64,000 bases of DNA from Carposina sasakii (taxonomy: Eukaryota; Arthropoda; Insecta; Lepidoptera; Carposinidae): contig CP053152.1 in NCBI GenBank assembly GCA_014607495.2, forward strand, positions 12,507,899-12,571,898, written 5' to 3'. The position numbers and the translations under genes were made by a program. The stretch's first letter is position 1. Every line of letters starts with the position of its first letter. Shown piece by piece: positions 24,599 through 37,881 of the stretch. Below the pieces are notes generated by a model. The model was not told where the DNA came from, did no database searches, and saw nothing but the letters and a program-made list of their open reading frames with translations.

Positions 24599-24847
24599 AA
24601 AGTATAATACTACAGATGCTTAAATTCTCTTCCCGGGCATGCTGTACAAGTCAGTAGAGGGACAAGAGGGTGTTGGTGTTTTGTACGCGATAGACTGACC
24701 ACCTGTCACTACTAACCGAACTTGTACATCTCAACTATACCCTCAAAATTGGACAGAAGTGGCACCATGTGGTTCTATTGGCCCTTGGTGCTCTGCCTAC
24801 CCCATAAGGGATACAGGCGTGATTATATGTATGTTATGTATGTATGA
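24599..24847 (+). repeat. Retroposon family R2, plus copy with (ATGT)n tail
   Basis: It contains the reverse complement of the R2 blocks at 21454 and 29700 (cttgtacatctcaactatac, ggcaccatgtgg, gtgctctgcctacccc) and ends with gtgattatatgtatgt and further TATG repeats. This orientation shows the 3' tail. Confidence 0.75.
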
Positions 24848-24864
24848 AGCTTTTCATGACGAAT

Positions 24865-24990
24865 TGTCCGAGCTGATGCGGGTCTTGACTAGAATACATC
24901 AGCTGCATCTTCCTTCAGTGCATGTCGAAATAGTCAACTAAGAAACGCATTGGCGTACTCACAAGCGATGAGCCAGCGCAAGCAACTCGA
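24865..24990 (-). repeat. Dispersed repeat family R1, partial minus copy
   Basis: On the minus strand it ends in gatgtattctagtcaagacc and contains catgcactgaaggaagatgc, the 3' half of R1. It follows the R2 copy closely. Confidence 0.7.
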
Positions 24991-26149
24991 TTGTTTAGTA
25001 GCCATTTTTTTGTTATAAATATAATCTTAATCATAATAAGAAAGTAAACATATCTATAGAAAAAACATAAGTATTGTCTTATTCGATAAGCTCGACTGAG
25101 CTCGACGCGAGAAGAACAATGAAACTTCAACCGTGGATCAACATAAAAGTCACGACACTGACATTTAGTCATCTAGTATATTGATGTTGTTATTAAAGGC
25201 CTCGCAAAACTTTTTCAGTTTCCATTAGAATAGATAGACTAAACTTTATTATGGAATTAAAGTACCAAATTGACGAGAAAACATTAATTGGTCTACGGAT
25301 CCTTTGTCAAGGTTATTCATTTATCTATAGGTAGGTATACGCGTTCAGAAAAGCATTCAAAGGTTTTTGATGTCCAAAAACGTAATTAAATTACTGAAGT
25401 ATCTAAAACATTATCCGGGACCTGATGGTAAAACTCAAAAATATTGGAGTTTAAAATTTAAAACGACGCGACGTTTATGTAACTTTTACTAATTAATGAA
25501 ATCGAAATAAAGAGGATAGATAGCTAACTTTTTATTTATAGAAAATATTACGTATTTTATAGACTTTTTTCAATTTTTTTATCCCTAATATCGCATACAT
25601 ATTCAATTTTACAATTTTCTCCATGAAACTTTCACATGCTCATTTCTTGTAGAGAAAAGGTCTTATTAACCCTTTAAATGTCCGACAATTTTATAAGAAA
25701 ACCGCACTAAGTGGACTCTTTATGTGCCGTGTTAGCAAATGGCACCCAAGAGGGTCTAGCTGTTTGGTACAATATATGAAGATTCCGCTTGTACTCCTAT
25801 ATTTAAGTTACATGAACACTAAGCTATGTTTGAAACAACTTCAATATTAACTTTAGTTCTCTACATTTTCAGTGGTATATTTTTACCACCATCTCATGTG
25901 ATTTTTTTAATTTGAATAAGTATCTACATAGGTACTTATTATTTTTCTGACGAAATAGACAAAAAGATATTCCTTCACCTCGACTTCCAGTGACCTGCAT
26001 AATCTAGATAGTGTTAAAAAGAACGTACCTATACAATAAGGTAATTTAATTTAAAAGTTACCTTATAGTTCAGCCTTTACCCAAACCCTATATCGACATA
26101 CTGCATAGAGCGTAACAAAAACTGTATCTTAAGCGAAATGCTGTGTAAA
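24991..26149. other. AT-rich intergenic DNA, no gene seen
   Basis: No supported coding exon or repeat boundary was seen. Confidence 0.45.
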
Positions 26150-26345
26150 TATGAGGTGAACCTACTCGACAAGTATCCACAAAATTTAAGAAGACAAATA
26201 TTTGTTTTTTTTTTCAGATAGTATGGAGAATTTCTAAACTACTCAGGAATGTTCATACAATCTCATCAAATATACATGTGAATCCGAGTCTCCGTAGTTA
26301 ATCATTTAAATCCAAAAAGCTAGTACATAGATGGCTATTAGTTTA
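26150..26345. mobile_element. Foldback MITE (F2), copy 2
   Basis: It shares the cagatagtatggagaatt, actcaggaatgttcatacaa and cgagtct blocks with 21872-22081. The arms are more degraded than in copy 1. Confidence 0.5.
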
Positions 26346-26589
26346 CAATGACTATTACGAGTAAAACACCGTTAATTCTCGAGTTACATTTTCACGGAAA
26401 ATAAAATCATCTCATGGTACAATGAACTGTTTAACCGCAGTTTAGTACCTTTACTAGAATTTAAAGTAATGTGTTCGTTGACCGCTATGACTTTACTTGC
26501 ATTTTACATTTGTTTTATATATTCACCTACGTTACGTGCTTAGCAATAAACTGTACAGTCCCTTTTATGTCTTCGTCAATAATATTATG

Positions 26590-27165
26590 CGGTTATACGA
26601 GTAGCCCAATGGTTAAGACGCACGCCTTTTATTCGGAAGGCGCAGGTTCGATCCCAATCACGGGCCTGTACCACTGAATTAATTTCATATATATATTTAT
26701 TTGTCGCTTAGCTACACCTGAGGAGGGTGGCGTCAGGTAGGCAGCCGGCCGTAAAATAAACGCTAAGCATTAGCAATATGAGTTTCAAAAGAAATATTGC
26801 ACCGACTCCATAATATTGGGATGTGGGCAGGAAAATGATGATGTCAAGGCGACCAATCTCTACAGAAAATTAGCCAGGTACGCAGGAGATATTATAGTGC
26901 ACAAGTGTGTGCGCAAACACAGATGCACTCTCTATTCCCTTACTCTCATAATCCGATGGGACGGAAGCCGACACGACCGGAGAGAGATCAGGCGCAGGAC
27001 CAACGGTTTTACGTGCTCCGAGGCACGAGCTAAGTGACAATTTTGCAACATTAAAATCTATACATGAAATAAATTCATTGGTACAGGCCCGTGACTGGGA
27101 TCGAACTTACGCCTCCCGCTTGGAAAGTGCATGTTTTAACCACTATGCTTATGCTTGAGTAATCA
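26590..27165. mobile_element. Two tRNA-derived SINE heads in opposite orientation around LINE-like DNA
   Basis: At 26600-26665 the plus strand has an A box (gtagcccaatggttaaga) and a B box (ggttcgatccc). At 27080-27150 the minus strand has the matching head (catagtggttaaaacatgc and gttcgatccc). Both continue into acgggcctgtacca or its equivalent. Between them, 26799-27040 resembles an RTE-like 3' region (attgcaccgactccataata..gggcagga). None is a functional tRNA. Confidence 0.6.
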
Positions 27166-27167
27166 AT

Positions 27168-27340
27168 ATAAGGTCTAGTCAGTGCAGTAATTATTCAAGA
27201 TTGTATGGAACAGCTGATTTTTTTTTTCACTATTTCGGAGTTGGTCCCATAATGAAAGTTGTTTCTTTTTACCTACCTTGTTTCGTGTCGAAAGATAATC
27301 ACTACTTTTTGGTAGACCTTATATAAAACACAAACAGTCT
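27168..27340. mobile_element. Foldback MITE (F1), internally deleted copy
   Basis: The right arm is nearly identical to that of 22821-23081 (ttcggagttggtcccataa, gaaagttgtttctttttacc, ggtagacctta). Most of the left arm is missing. The deletion supports mobility and decay of the family. Confidence 0.75.
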
Positions 27341-29698
27341 TCTTTATACAATATAGGTAAATAGTTCACAACTAGGGCATGTTAATACCAATCATAATTT
27401 GTGGAAATATGAATTGAATACCCTCTTCGGTGTACATAGAGCTACAAGTGGTGCCTCATTAGCGGCTCCGATCTATTTCAAGCTATTTCGAATAAAAATG
27501 CTGACGAATTCATATACGAATGTACTTTTACACGAATGTAGACAGGCATTTTACTAATAATTACTTAGTAAAATTTTTTTTTGAAACGTTGTACCATGCC
27601 ATACCATAATAAATAATTCGTTTTCAATGGAGCGCAATGTAAATCGAAAAATGGAGCTAGTTACATTGCCAGCGGCGCATTGGTTGCCCGTAGCATATGC
27701 TACGGACTACGAGCTGGCTACTACAGTATGCTATGCTTTCTTTTTTTCGTATCCTTTTCTCTCTTTCAGAACCGTCATTGGATTATCGCGAGAAAGATGG
27801 CGGATTTGCTATATCAGTAGCGAAATCCTTGATATTACTCCTTGCTCTAGCAAATGACGGCTCTAAGCATCATAAAAGGATAGAGCGTGCTAATTGGCGA
27901 GTTCCAAACCTAAAGCAAAATATCTGAACTAAGCTTTAAGAGTTCAAAGTCCTTGATTATTATTATTTATGTTCAAAGCAACTGTGTATCTGTGTAATCA
28001 TTTTGTATTTAATTGAAAAATTACACAAATTGTCTTCATGATTGAATCATCTCTCAAAGTTATCGTTACTAAATCATTAACAACCTGTATAAAAAAAGTT
28101 TATATAAACCAATGTGAGTATATAGATACTCCAAAATTAGCTATACATCACCATACTTAAGCCTAATAGGCGTATTGTTATACCAGAATAGATAAAGAAA
28201 GTAACGTATTGCTGTTACAGCGGAGTAGTGGAGCCTGTATCAATAACACTTAGCCATAAGCCGTCCTGCACAAACAGGCGACGTTCTCTAAACACGACGC
28301 ATTACATTTTACTGTTCACTACTTAAATGAAAATTCGTCCTCGCTAGCACATTATAGCTTTGCCAAATACGTTATTATTATTATTTGTTCTGAATTACTG
28401 ACGGATCAAAGCACAGCCTAAACCCCGATCGTAGAGACCTGAAACTTGAAGGATGTATTATTTGTACAACGAAAAAGAATTTTCCGAAATTCCTACGGGA
28501 CAGCTGGGTTGTAAGTCAGAATAACATATAGGTTATATTTATACAAACGAAGTTGCAAAATGTACTAACCTATCTGTATATAGAAGAAACTGTGTATAAA
28601 ACAGCTGAAGGTTATTTTTCAAGTTCTACTTATCTATTAATTTAATTATTTTACTTACAATAATTGTTTGCTCGATATTCATGTTTACAGAGTATCTAAA
28701 ACGGGCTTGACGACACAAATGTAATTAGATCTAAAGCCTTTCATCTAAGTATGTAATTTAAAATACCATTTACGTTGCTGCGTCTCTAAATAAATACAGC
28801 TTTGTGACTATCATCTTGTAAGATATCAATCAAAATGCTATTATATGTGAAGAATACTTTGATTACTCCTGCATATTATTTAAATGATTCATTTTATGTT
28901 TAAATTAATTTCCATATTTCCTAACAAAACAAAAGTAAATAATAATATATTCCGCATACATTTTCTTTGTTTGCCCGATTCGAGAACACTTGGAATTCAT
29001 GTACTGCAGCACATAAAACTCTTGTAATTAATGATACACAGAAGCCCATAATATAATACGCATTTACTTGTTGTTTGCTAATGAAGATGGTAATTGATTC
29101 TGACCATTTTTATTGCCTATGTGTAAGATGCACATATATTCAGAGCTACTTGATATGCTTTTTGCAGTAAATAATAGATTTAAATATAATATGCCACCCT
29201 TGCTTAATCTGTATACCTACCCTCCGTAATACTTTACTTAAGACTAAATTTATAACACTCCACGTTCCTTAAATGAGTCAATTCAAATTGATTTAATGGT
29301 AAAGAGTGTAATGTTTATATCAATAATACGTAATTTCTTCGCAAGAATGCTATTACGTCATTTACGTCTAAAAAAACTACCCAGATACAATCTAGGTAGG
29401 TATGGTTGAGGCTCGGCTGACGTGCCCCCAGAACTATGTACTCTTATCTGTCTTGTTTTTACAAAAAAAATCATTAAAATAGTTTCAAGCAATTCTTAAA
29501 ATCATCAGGTACGAGGTTAATATTCTGTTCACAACCGAAGTTCATTCGCTTTACGAATATTAAACATAGTAGCATGAGCACACTCATATAGCACTCATTT
29601 CGGTTGAATAGACTCGTTAAAGGTGTTAAAGCTTTAAAAGTTACAAAATGGGCCCAATAATAATGTTGGATTACTGTGTAATTGTATTGTGACTAGCT
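27341..29698. other. Intergenic DNA, no gene supported
   Basis: A GC-richer stretch at 27600-27930 has two overlapping open frames without family motifs. The rest is AT-rich. No splice-consistent exon was found on either strand. Confidence 0.4.
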
Positions 29699-29992
29699 GT
29701 ATATACATACATACATACATATAATCACGCCTTTATCCCTTACGGGGTAGGCAGAGCACCAAGGGCCGATAGAACCACATGGTGCCACTTTTGACCAACT
29801 TTGAGGGTAAAGTTGAGATTTACAAGTTCGGTTAGTAGTGACAGGTGGTCAGCCCATCGCCTACAAAACACCAAGACCCTCTTGTCCCTCTACTGACTTG
29901 TACAGTATGCCCGGGAAGAGAAGCAGCTGTAGTATTAACTTTTTTTTCACTCCCAGAGCAGCATAGAAGAAATCACTAACTGTATATTATAA
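29699..29992 (-). repeat. Retroposon family R2, longest copy
   Basis: A (TACA)n tract at 29702-29720 is followed by the R2 body through tcccgggaagagaagcagct. On the minus strand this is a 5' body with an (ATGT)n 3' tail. It is the most complete of the copies here. Confidence 0.75.
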
Positions 29993-31405
29993 TAATTACA
30001 CAAAACTGGAAGTTTCCGGTTGTGGAAGTTAGGGAGTTCTTGCTGACCATCACAGTTGCTTGTTGGCTGAAATAATTTAGTATAATTTGCCTCAATAGGA
30101 GCTTTTAAAAAACAGTAAGCATTTATTCTTGGTAATTCAAAAATATTAAACTAAGTCCCTATACTTAAGCTTATTCCTCTATGACCTAAGTATACGAAGG
30201 TATTTATAAGTATATTTACATGAAAATAGCTGCTTATTATAGCACCTATTACAAGTATTGTACTTTGAACAAAGTTGTTTACTTCTCTCCTGTGAGTGAC
30301 TCAATATTTGAATTCAGAAAAGAACCGCTGCGACGACGTGACTTTTTATCAAAACTATATGTATTTGTACATACTTCATAAAGATACGGTCAAATAAATT
30401 TAATAAACCAAGGAAAAATCAAAGCTTTTATTTTTAATACAATAAGTGCCTTTAGACAAAAATACTTGTAGACGTTTTGTCGTAAAAAGATGCAAACGTG
30501 CAAACAGATAAATGTTTTCATTCTTTTTCTACTAGTTCCTACTTAAGTGAATATCGAAGATACGTTTATTTTTGTATTTATGTATGGACATGAAATCCCT
30601 TATCCGTCCCTTTACTGCAAAACTGCAAACTAAGTTTTCCAGCTAACTTTGCATGGGAGACAAACGTTTTAAATACGTTTCTCTATTTAAATAAAGTATG
30701 AAACGCTTTTACACATATAATTGGCTGCATACATGACAACTGACCACAGACGAAACTCATTAAACTACCAGCGTCGGAACAACTCTCACATATGCAAATC
30801 CGGAAGAATTATAATATTTTCCTCTGGGACCAAGTTCTTTTTTAATTGAGTTTCAAGTAATTTATCATTGTAGGGAAACTCACAAATCACGCACTTTGCG
30901 AGCAGAGTTGGGTGGTCTATTTTTACACTGGTTAATACGACTTTACACCGTATACTTTATAATCTCGGTCCTTCCGAGAACAACCACCTCAAGAAAGCTG
31001 TACGTCGAGAAGTAGCGAGTTGAAAATCGAAGAGTAAACAAGGGCAATCGTCATATATTGCAGAGGGGTTCTCCGTAATATCCTCTAGTTTTAAACTGTA
31101 AAGATACCATGTACTTACCGAGCGTAAGTATACCACTGTACTATACTTAGGTACTCACCAACCAACGAGAGCGCCTCTCGCTGTGTCTCTCCGAGAGCAA
31201 CCAACGTTCACCATCCTTATAATTATGTACTCAAATTAAAAATACTCCTTAACAGGGACTGAAGTTTCACAGGAAAAAGAAAGAACTAGTATTAGATATA
31301 TGGCTAGGGATAATAGGCTAATTATTATCACGAGAAAATATCTTATCCTCGTAAAATAACTATTCATTAGGGTTAATAAGACTACGGATGCACATTTATT
31401 TACTT
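29993..31405. other. AT-rich intergenic DNA, no gene seen
   Basis: No supported gene or repeat end was recognised. Confidence 0.45.
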
Positions 31406-31712
31406 ACTAGTGGATGCCCGCGACTCCGTCCGCGTGGACTGTAGGAAAAACAAAATGTCGAAATTATCCGGGATAAAAACATTTTCCCGGGATAAAAAGT
31501 AGCCTATATGATAAGCAGGCCCTGTCACAATATATTAGTGAAAACTGCATCGAAATCTGTTTCTGAGATTAGCGTGCACAAACGCACAGACAAACATTCT
31601 TTTGGGTAATAACACTACTAACTATTGCGTTGATAAATTAATATTTTTTCCCATATATCTTCCATGTACAGACAGCGATCCGTTACATTTTTATTATATG
31701 TGTATGTATAGA
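31406..31712 (-). mobile_element. LEP1-type non-autonomous Helitron, minus copy
   Basis: Read on the minus strand it starts tctatacatacacatataat and ends with the ACTAG/CTAGT terminus preceded by cgcggacggagtcgcgggca. It belongs to the subfamily with the acagacagcgatccgttaca box, shared with 47087-47563 and 55494-55680. Confidence 0.85.
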
Positions 31713-32431
31713 TAAGATTTATTACACTTATTTATTTATTTGTACTTTATCTAGGTATCTTTTGAAGAAAAATAAGACAGTGTCCTTTATCTTTACCTTT
31801 ACTTTTCATAACCAGGCCACATTAGAAGCCTGCCCATCACTCGGCAAAAGCCATGAAGTTAAAAGCATAGCGGCTTTCTACGGCAGGTTAACATTATCTA
31901 CGGTTTTATGCCTCATAATGCACAGGTACAGCTTCTATTTTAGAGCCCATTCGGCCCCGGCTATCAACTGCCCACGAGAGTTCAATAAGACGGTAAACAA
32001 TACTTATGTTATGCCATCCCCTTTATTTTGTGAGGTCAATGCAGAATGCTTTTATTTTTGACGTGAAACGTCTTTAAAATCGCGCCGACACATACGGGTA
32101 CCAGGTTTAAAAACTGGACCGTAACGAAAAGGTCTATATCATCGTACCTTAATAATTAAAAAACTATTGGTCTTAGAAACAAAAATGTGGTGTCAATATT
32201 TCACTTATATAGTCAGCTCGCTGTTATGACATTGAGTTCGTGTCGGGGTCAAGCGGGGGGGCGGGGGAGGGATACTGCGATAACTGTGCGAAACCGGCGC
32301 TCGCGCTTGTTTCTATTCAGTGTAACTCGTGACTCCGACTTTATAGCGTGGTGATTCTTTCGTGTGTTTGTCAAGTTTATTTGAACCGATTGATTTATAC
32401 AAAAATAAGTGTAATTTGGACAGTATTTATA
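31713..32431. other. Intergenic DNA with an unassigned 99-codon frame
   Basis: A plus-strand frame at 31762-32061 lies in a GC-richer block (31815-32040). It shows no signal peptide, domain or splice context that I recognise. I do not call it a gene, but the composition change is real. Confidence 0.35.
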
Positions 32432-32640
32432 TCTATACTTAATATTATAAAGCTGAAGAGTTTGTTTGTTTGTTTGTTTGAACGCGCTAATCTCAGGAAC
32501 TACTGGTCTGATTTGAAAAATTCTTTCAGTGTTAGATAGCCCATTTACCAAGGAAGGCTACAGTCTATACAACAACCTGCCCGGCTTCGCACGGGTACAA
32601 CGTCCCCTCACGCGGACGAAGTCGTGGGCGGCTGCTATTT
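32432..32640 (+). mobile_element. LEP1-type non-autonomous Helitron
   Basis: The 5' end tctatacttaatattataaa, a gtttgtttgtttgtttgaac box, ctcaggaactactggtctga and a 3' cacgcggacgaagtcgtggg are the classic LEP1 landmarks. The CTAGT terminus is worn. Confidence 0.85.
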
Positions 32641-34717
32641 AAAATAACCAGAAAGTGACAATAAATATATAAACATTTGCTATGTATTTTATGTTTCTAT
32701 TACGTACCTGTTCTTTTTTTATTAAAATACTTAAAACAGCGTCCATCTTGTTTTCATTTCAATCTTTTACTTTAAAAGCGATTCGCTAACATAGACGTTT
32801 CACGTTAAAACCAACGGCCGTGTGCCCCGACACAGCCCCACCCGCTTTTTTATCTACTATCTAGCTACTGAACCCTTTTAGTTGATATCTTAACATAGTA
32901 ATCTACGCCTTGTAGAGAAACAAACTTTGAGAACTTTCTTTTGGGCTTAGGTACATTCATTACTTACCTACTTCTTACTTTATTTCAAACCAAAGCATCA
33001 TGCTTTTGCGGTTCTTGGTAAGGGCTTCTTCTCGGTAGTTTTATTATTATTGGACTTACATAAAGTAAATGTGATGTTAACTCCTCTTAACATTATTATA
33101 ATGATTCTCTAAAAATACCCTATACTACAAAAGGTGCTGAACTCACTGAAAAACAATAAAATAGACCTAATAAAATATATTATATTCTTCGTGGCATTCA
33201 TCTGCAAAATACCTACCTATTTACTAAAACAACTGCGCTCGAAGTATGTGCCTATAGAAGCCAATTCTACATGTTTATTTTATCAAAATTGCTAACAAAA
33301 TTTTAGATTTGTTCAAAATACATAACGAAATACGAATACCTATCCTACTACTAATACTTCACCAAATTTGAGAAAACCCTATTAACAACCATTAGTTTCA
33401 TGAATCTAATTTAATAACTGAAGGAATGTAAATTCCGTGTAATAATTGTAATTAAAACATCGTCGGTTAGACGACGGGTTGTGTAAACGAAACCGATCTG
33501 ACTGTGACAAATTGCAACCTGAAGGAACATAGTTACCGTCGGGTAGATATTTATTTATTTATTACTAAGACACACCAACAGTATACACATATAAATTAAA
33601 TTATTACAGGCAATAAGGTATTTTGTCTTATGCGCATACCAATTATGGGCATGTTCGTATTGCACCTTAAATATAACATTCTATATATTATGTATGACAT
33701 AAACAGAAACTATACACAATAAAATAATAAAGAGCCAGGAACTAGAGAGAATCTTTGATTTTAGAACGGAATTTGTGATACGAGTCAAAATGAACATATT
33801 CAAATACAACAAGTTTGCTAGGATTACTGGACCACTTCTGAATAAAAATTACTATGACTTTGGGAGAGTAGTTACGGGGTATCTGCAATCTTTATGTTAT
33901 TATGAAGCTACAGAAGAAATGTTGTTATACCATTGTTAGATAAGAGTCATGTTTTGCAGAAAAGTGTGGCGTGTTATTGTCTCTCTTTCTTTCTTTTTCT
34001 TCTATACTATGTAGTACTTCAAATAAGATGCAAGCAGTGGTGAGATAAACTATAATAATATTATGCGCTATATAATATGTATGCATGTGTGTATGCAGGT
34101 TTGTATAATTATGTTGTATTCATCTATGTATGTATGTGTGTATATAATGTGTATGTATATGTAGATATTTATATGCGTGTGTGTGTATGTGCATGAATGA
34201 ATGGTTAAAATTGTTTCAACTAGAATTTATTATATTGATTAAGTAATGCGAGAGGGTGAAGCTACCCTGCCGCTATATAGTTTTATTACTAGTGCGGAGG
34301 GTAGAAATCACTATTCAATACTGTAAACGGATTTATGGTCAATTTCAATACTAGAGAACATATAGAATGTCGGATTTTCATATTCTAAATCTTTTAAATT
34401 TTGTATAAAAACAATGGAACAATTAATCTGAAAATGCAAAAAATCTTTTGGAATTGGTTATTGGAATTGGCTGCTAATAAAATTAAATTGTCAGCTCAGG
34501 TATTCGTCATGCGATCCTACAATATAAGTACCTACATATGTGAGTAGGACAGCACCTAAATGTTTGTGTACTATGTGGTTTCTCGATGTATGCCAGCCTA
34601 AATAATACAATGCCTATCATCTGCATCTACGATCTCGTATGTATAACGCCCTTTAAAATTACCATAACAGTATTGAATTGTACTCTCAATTGTATCTATT
34701 GAGAGGCTTTTTGCTAA
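32641..34717. other. Intergenic DNA with a decayed LINE tail and a TATG/GT microsatellite
   Basis: Sequence from about 33548 (tatttatttatttattacta followed by acacaccaacagtatacac) resembles a minus-oriented CR1/L2-type LINE 3' end, running perhaps to 33930. A degenerate (TG/TATG)n tract lies at 34075-34200. No gene was seen. Confidence 0.45.
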
Positions 34718-35345
34718 TCGCCGACCGCACAATATGATACACCCGGCGATGGTCCCCGCCAAGACTATCGGAAATCTAATGGAAACAAAGGTCATTATTA
34801 TTATTATTATGTCATGGGCCCCCTTTAAATTCTCGGGACTACAGAGTCCCGGTCCTTTGCTACCTCCCAACAGAGCTGCCCTGCGGGGCGTGCATCGGGC
34901 CGTGGCCAAGATGTAGAGGCCCTTTTTAGAGAACTTTTAATATGGTGTGGGATACACATGGCTGATACCATCGCCGACCGCACAATATGATACACCCGGC
35001 GATGGTCCCCGCCATGTGCAAGACTATTGGAGTGCAGATCTATGTCGTGCGATGGAAACAAAGGTCATGGGCTATAGGGCTGAACGTTGGGTGGGGTTGG
35101 GTAACTGGGCTATTGAAGGAGACTAACGGACGCCTGCCATTACAACCAAGTCTCATAATTGTTTGGTGGCAGGCGGTGACTCGCCGACTCATGTCATGGG
35201 CCCCCTGAAACGGCCGCACGCACGGAGCGACAAAGGGGGCAACATTTGGTGAGTGGCTAGGGTGGAGGGGTGCCCCTGGACTTTAAACCGAAGCCAACTT
35301 GCCACTTACTGACGGGCACGTCCACCCTCGAGCTGTCATAGCTCT
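34718..35345 (+). repeat. GC-rich LINE-like segment with two tandem 5' monomers
   Basis: The segment 34718-34762 (atcgccgaccgcacaatatg..) recurs identically at 34970-35014. Each is followed by aatggaaacaaaggtcat or its equivalent and then gtcatgggccccct (34811 and 35192). So two monomers of about 252 bp and about 240 bp are arranged head-to-tail. The GC-rich downstream stretch to 35345 has no intact frame. Repeated 5' monomers are typical of some LINE promoters, so a decayed LINE 5' region is the best guess. Confidence 0.5.
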
Positions 35346-35766
35346 CGCGACTCCACTCTGCCCGCTGGAACTAAAATTCGATTTATGAAACCGTAAAATC
35401 CTTTTCATAGATAAGGTCTTACCGTGAACCTGTCATGTTATTTTGCACAAGAATTGAGTTACTCGCACCAGATTTTTGCGGATATATATTTTAGAGATTG
35501 GGGACCTTTCGACTTATCTTGAGCAAACACACTGCCGAAGATCATTATAAACATGTATCTTTGTTTATAAACCAGTAAAATATAGCCTGGAATTTAACCA
35601 AAAAAATGTTTGCTATATTACAGTATCATTGACTTAAACGGTCTTTAAACTCGGACTTTTGTAAAAGTTTGTGTCGGCAAAGTTTGTTTTCTTGTTTCGC
35701 TTGACAAATTTTCGAATAGACTACCTAATTGAAATAATAACATCTATAAAAATACACGAGGTATCC
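35346..35766. other. Intergenic DNA, no gene seen
   Basis: AT-rich spacer without recognisable features. Confidence 0.45.
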
Positions 35767-36503
35767 TTTTTTACCCGACTGCGCGACGCAAAGTAGTGGT
35801 ATTGTGTTAACAGCCTATGTATGTATGTTTGTATGTTCCTTTTCCTTTGAAGCACTATTCAGGCCAAATTCCTGGGCCGATTTTTATGATTCACACGTCA
35901 ATCGATTTGTCTTAGTACGGCGAGTGTCACTAAAGACATGACGTTAGTGAAAATCCAATATGGCGACTACTGGACGCCATTTTGTGAAAATGAAAAAAAT
36001 TAAAGTCGCCAAACTATATCGAGTGGTATCATTGAATAGGTATTTAAAAATATTTTTTTTGTTTTTCTCTACATTTTTCGATTCGACTAACCATGGTATG
36101 GTATGGTATGGTATACATATAAGTTTTTAGACAGCAGCAAGATGAAAAGTTCTTGCTGCCGAGCATGTTGAGCATGTTTCTTGAAGCGTACCTATTAGTA
36201 GCTAGGTACTCATAACAAAAAAAGTATTAAAAAAAACATAATTTAAAAATCCAAAAACCCGACTGCTTAAACTGCTGAACAGACAGGATCCATTGAAATA
36301 TTAGCTTGGCTATCGGATAATGGATCCCGACTGTTCAGTTGTTATGTTACGATCATTAGAAAATATTTAATGTTCTTCAATAGTATTCATTCCATAATAA
36401 TATTATAGAATTCTAGACCACCGGACATCTAAGTGCTTGTTTTTTCTTTTCAGTTTTTTTATTATGTACATTATTTGGTTCTTTTTTAAGCAGTCGGGTT
36501 TTT
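35767..36503. mobile_element. Repeat with ACCCGACTGC inverted ends
   Basis: The left end ttttacccgactgc (35769) and the right end gcagtcgggtttt (36490) are inverted repeats around 700 bp of non-coding DNA. A third aaacccgactgc occurs inside at 36255, suggesting a nested or duplicated end. A (TATGG)n run lies at 36095-36115. This end motif is common among lepidopteran non-autonomous elements. Confidence 0.65.
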
Positions 36504-37202
36504 ATCCTAAAATAATCAAACTCCTAAAGTTAAATTCAGAAAACAATTAATTCGTAATGTGAAAATTTTAGTGTGTTATAAATAATGAATTTATTATGAC
36601 CTGCATGCATGCTCTTGTTTCATACTCGTAGTAAAATTTTAATGAGTAAAGAAAAACTTTCTTTGTGAGTGCACATAAAACGAAAATTACTTAAAAACAT
36701 AGCGCTAAAACTAAGCCCAAAATAAAATAAAAGTAGGAACCTATGTTCCTACTTCTATATGACTATGACATACGTATTTATCTGGGATAATAAAATATCT
36801 AAACTTAATATTTTTTGCTCTCCAGTGCTAACTCTCATTTCTTTTATATTATTTTTCAATTTTCAGTCAACTTGAGGGTACATTATAATATTAAAAAATC
36901 GTCTCCACAGTTTTGTGTTCTCATAGAAGCGATAGGTACGTTCGGAAGGAATATTTCACAGTTAATGTGGGTGTCACTTCGCTATTTGACGATGTTCTCC
37001 GCCTGAGTGCTAGAGTGTCGACGAGCAGCACAATTAAAATATAGCCTACATTTTCTGATATTTTTAGATGCGGTTTTTTTTTCTATTTTCGTCTTCTTGT
37101 TGATAACGAATTATGTTGGTGCTTTGTTGGATCACTTTAGGGATCACTTCTAAGGAATCTATCTTCAACTGCAAAACCAATTGATTCCACTTTTAAAAAC
37201 AT
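36504..37202. other. AT-rich intergenic DNA, no gene seen
   Basis: No supported feature. Confidence 0.45.
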
Positions 37203-37335
37203 ATAGACACGGCTGTGTTTCCGAAATGGGGTAGCCAGAAATGGGGTAGCCAGAAATGCGATTATCAAGGAGATTTATCAGCCACGTTTAGCGTAGCTGG
37301 GACAGATGTAAATAAGCGTATGGGTGTATACTGTA
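37203..37335 (+). repeat. Dispersed repeat family R1, partial plus copy
   Basis: It begins acacggctgtgtttccgaaa. It contains an internal duplication of aaatggggtagccagaaat and the gccacgtttagcgtagctgg box. The 3' half is absent. Confidence 0.75.
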
Positions 37336-37683
37336 CAAGCTTGGATCACTATACACTTGAGTCGCACGAACCCGCGTCAATTTAACTGACCTTGCGCAAG
37401 TTCATTACCGACCTGCATCGCGATTCGCGCCGTACTTCCTAGACGGTCGCAGCCACAGTACAGCGATTTACTACAATTTCATACAGTAGTCAAACTGATG
37501 TTAAATTGTTTGACTATTGTTGTCCGTACTTACAGGCCATCGTACATAGTCACTAGTTTAGACAGCAGTTTCATTACCGAATGAAAGTAAGCAGGTATAG
37601 GTAAGTAGGTATAAGCAATATTTCAAAATGAGCCAAGAAGTAAATAATAATATTAGACCGGACACTTCTCACATACACACACA

Positions 37684-37881
37684 TCCTGCTAATATTATAA
37701 ACGCGAAAGTTTGTAAGTTTGGATGGATGGATGTTTCTTACTCTTTCACGTAAAAACGGCTGAAGCGTATGGAGTTAGCTGACACCCTGGATTAACACAT
37801 TGGCTACTTGTTATCCCGGATAACTGCAACATTTCGATTTTTCTGCAGTCCACGCGGACGAAGTCGCCGGTGTCCGCTAGT
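37684..37881 (+). mobile_element. LEP1-type non-autonomous Helitron
   Basis: It has 5' tcctgctaatattataaacg, ctctttcacgtaaaaacggc, then 3' cacgcggacgaagtcgccgg and the CTAGT terminus at 37877-37881. Same subfamily as 11873-12120. Confidence 0.85.

Noticed and set aside
24759..24941. Plus-strand 60-codon frame
   Set aside because: It lies across repeat copies R2 and R1, which occur elsewhere without a conserved frame.
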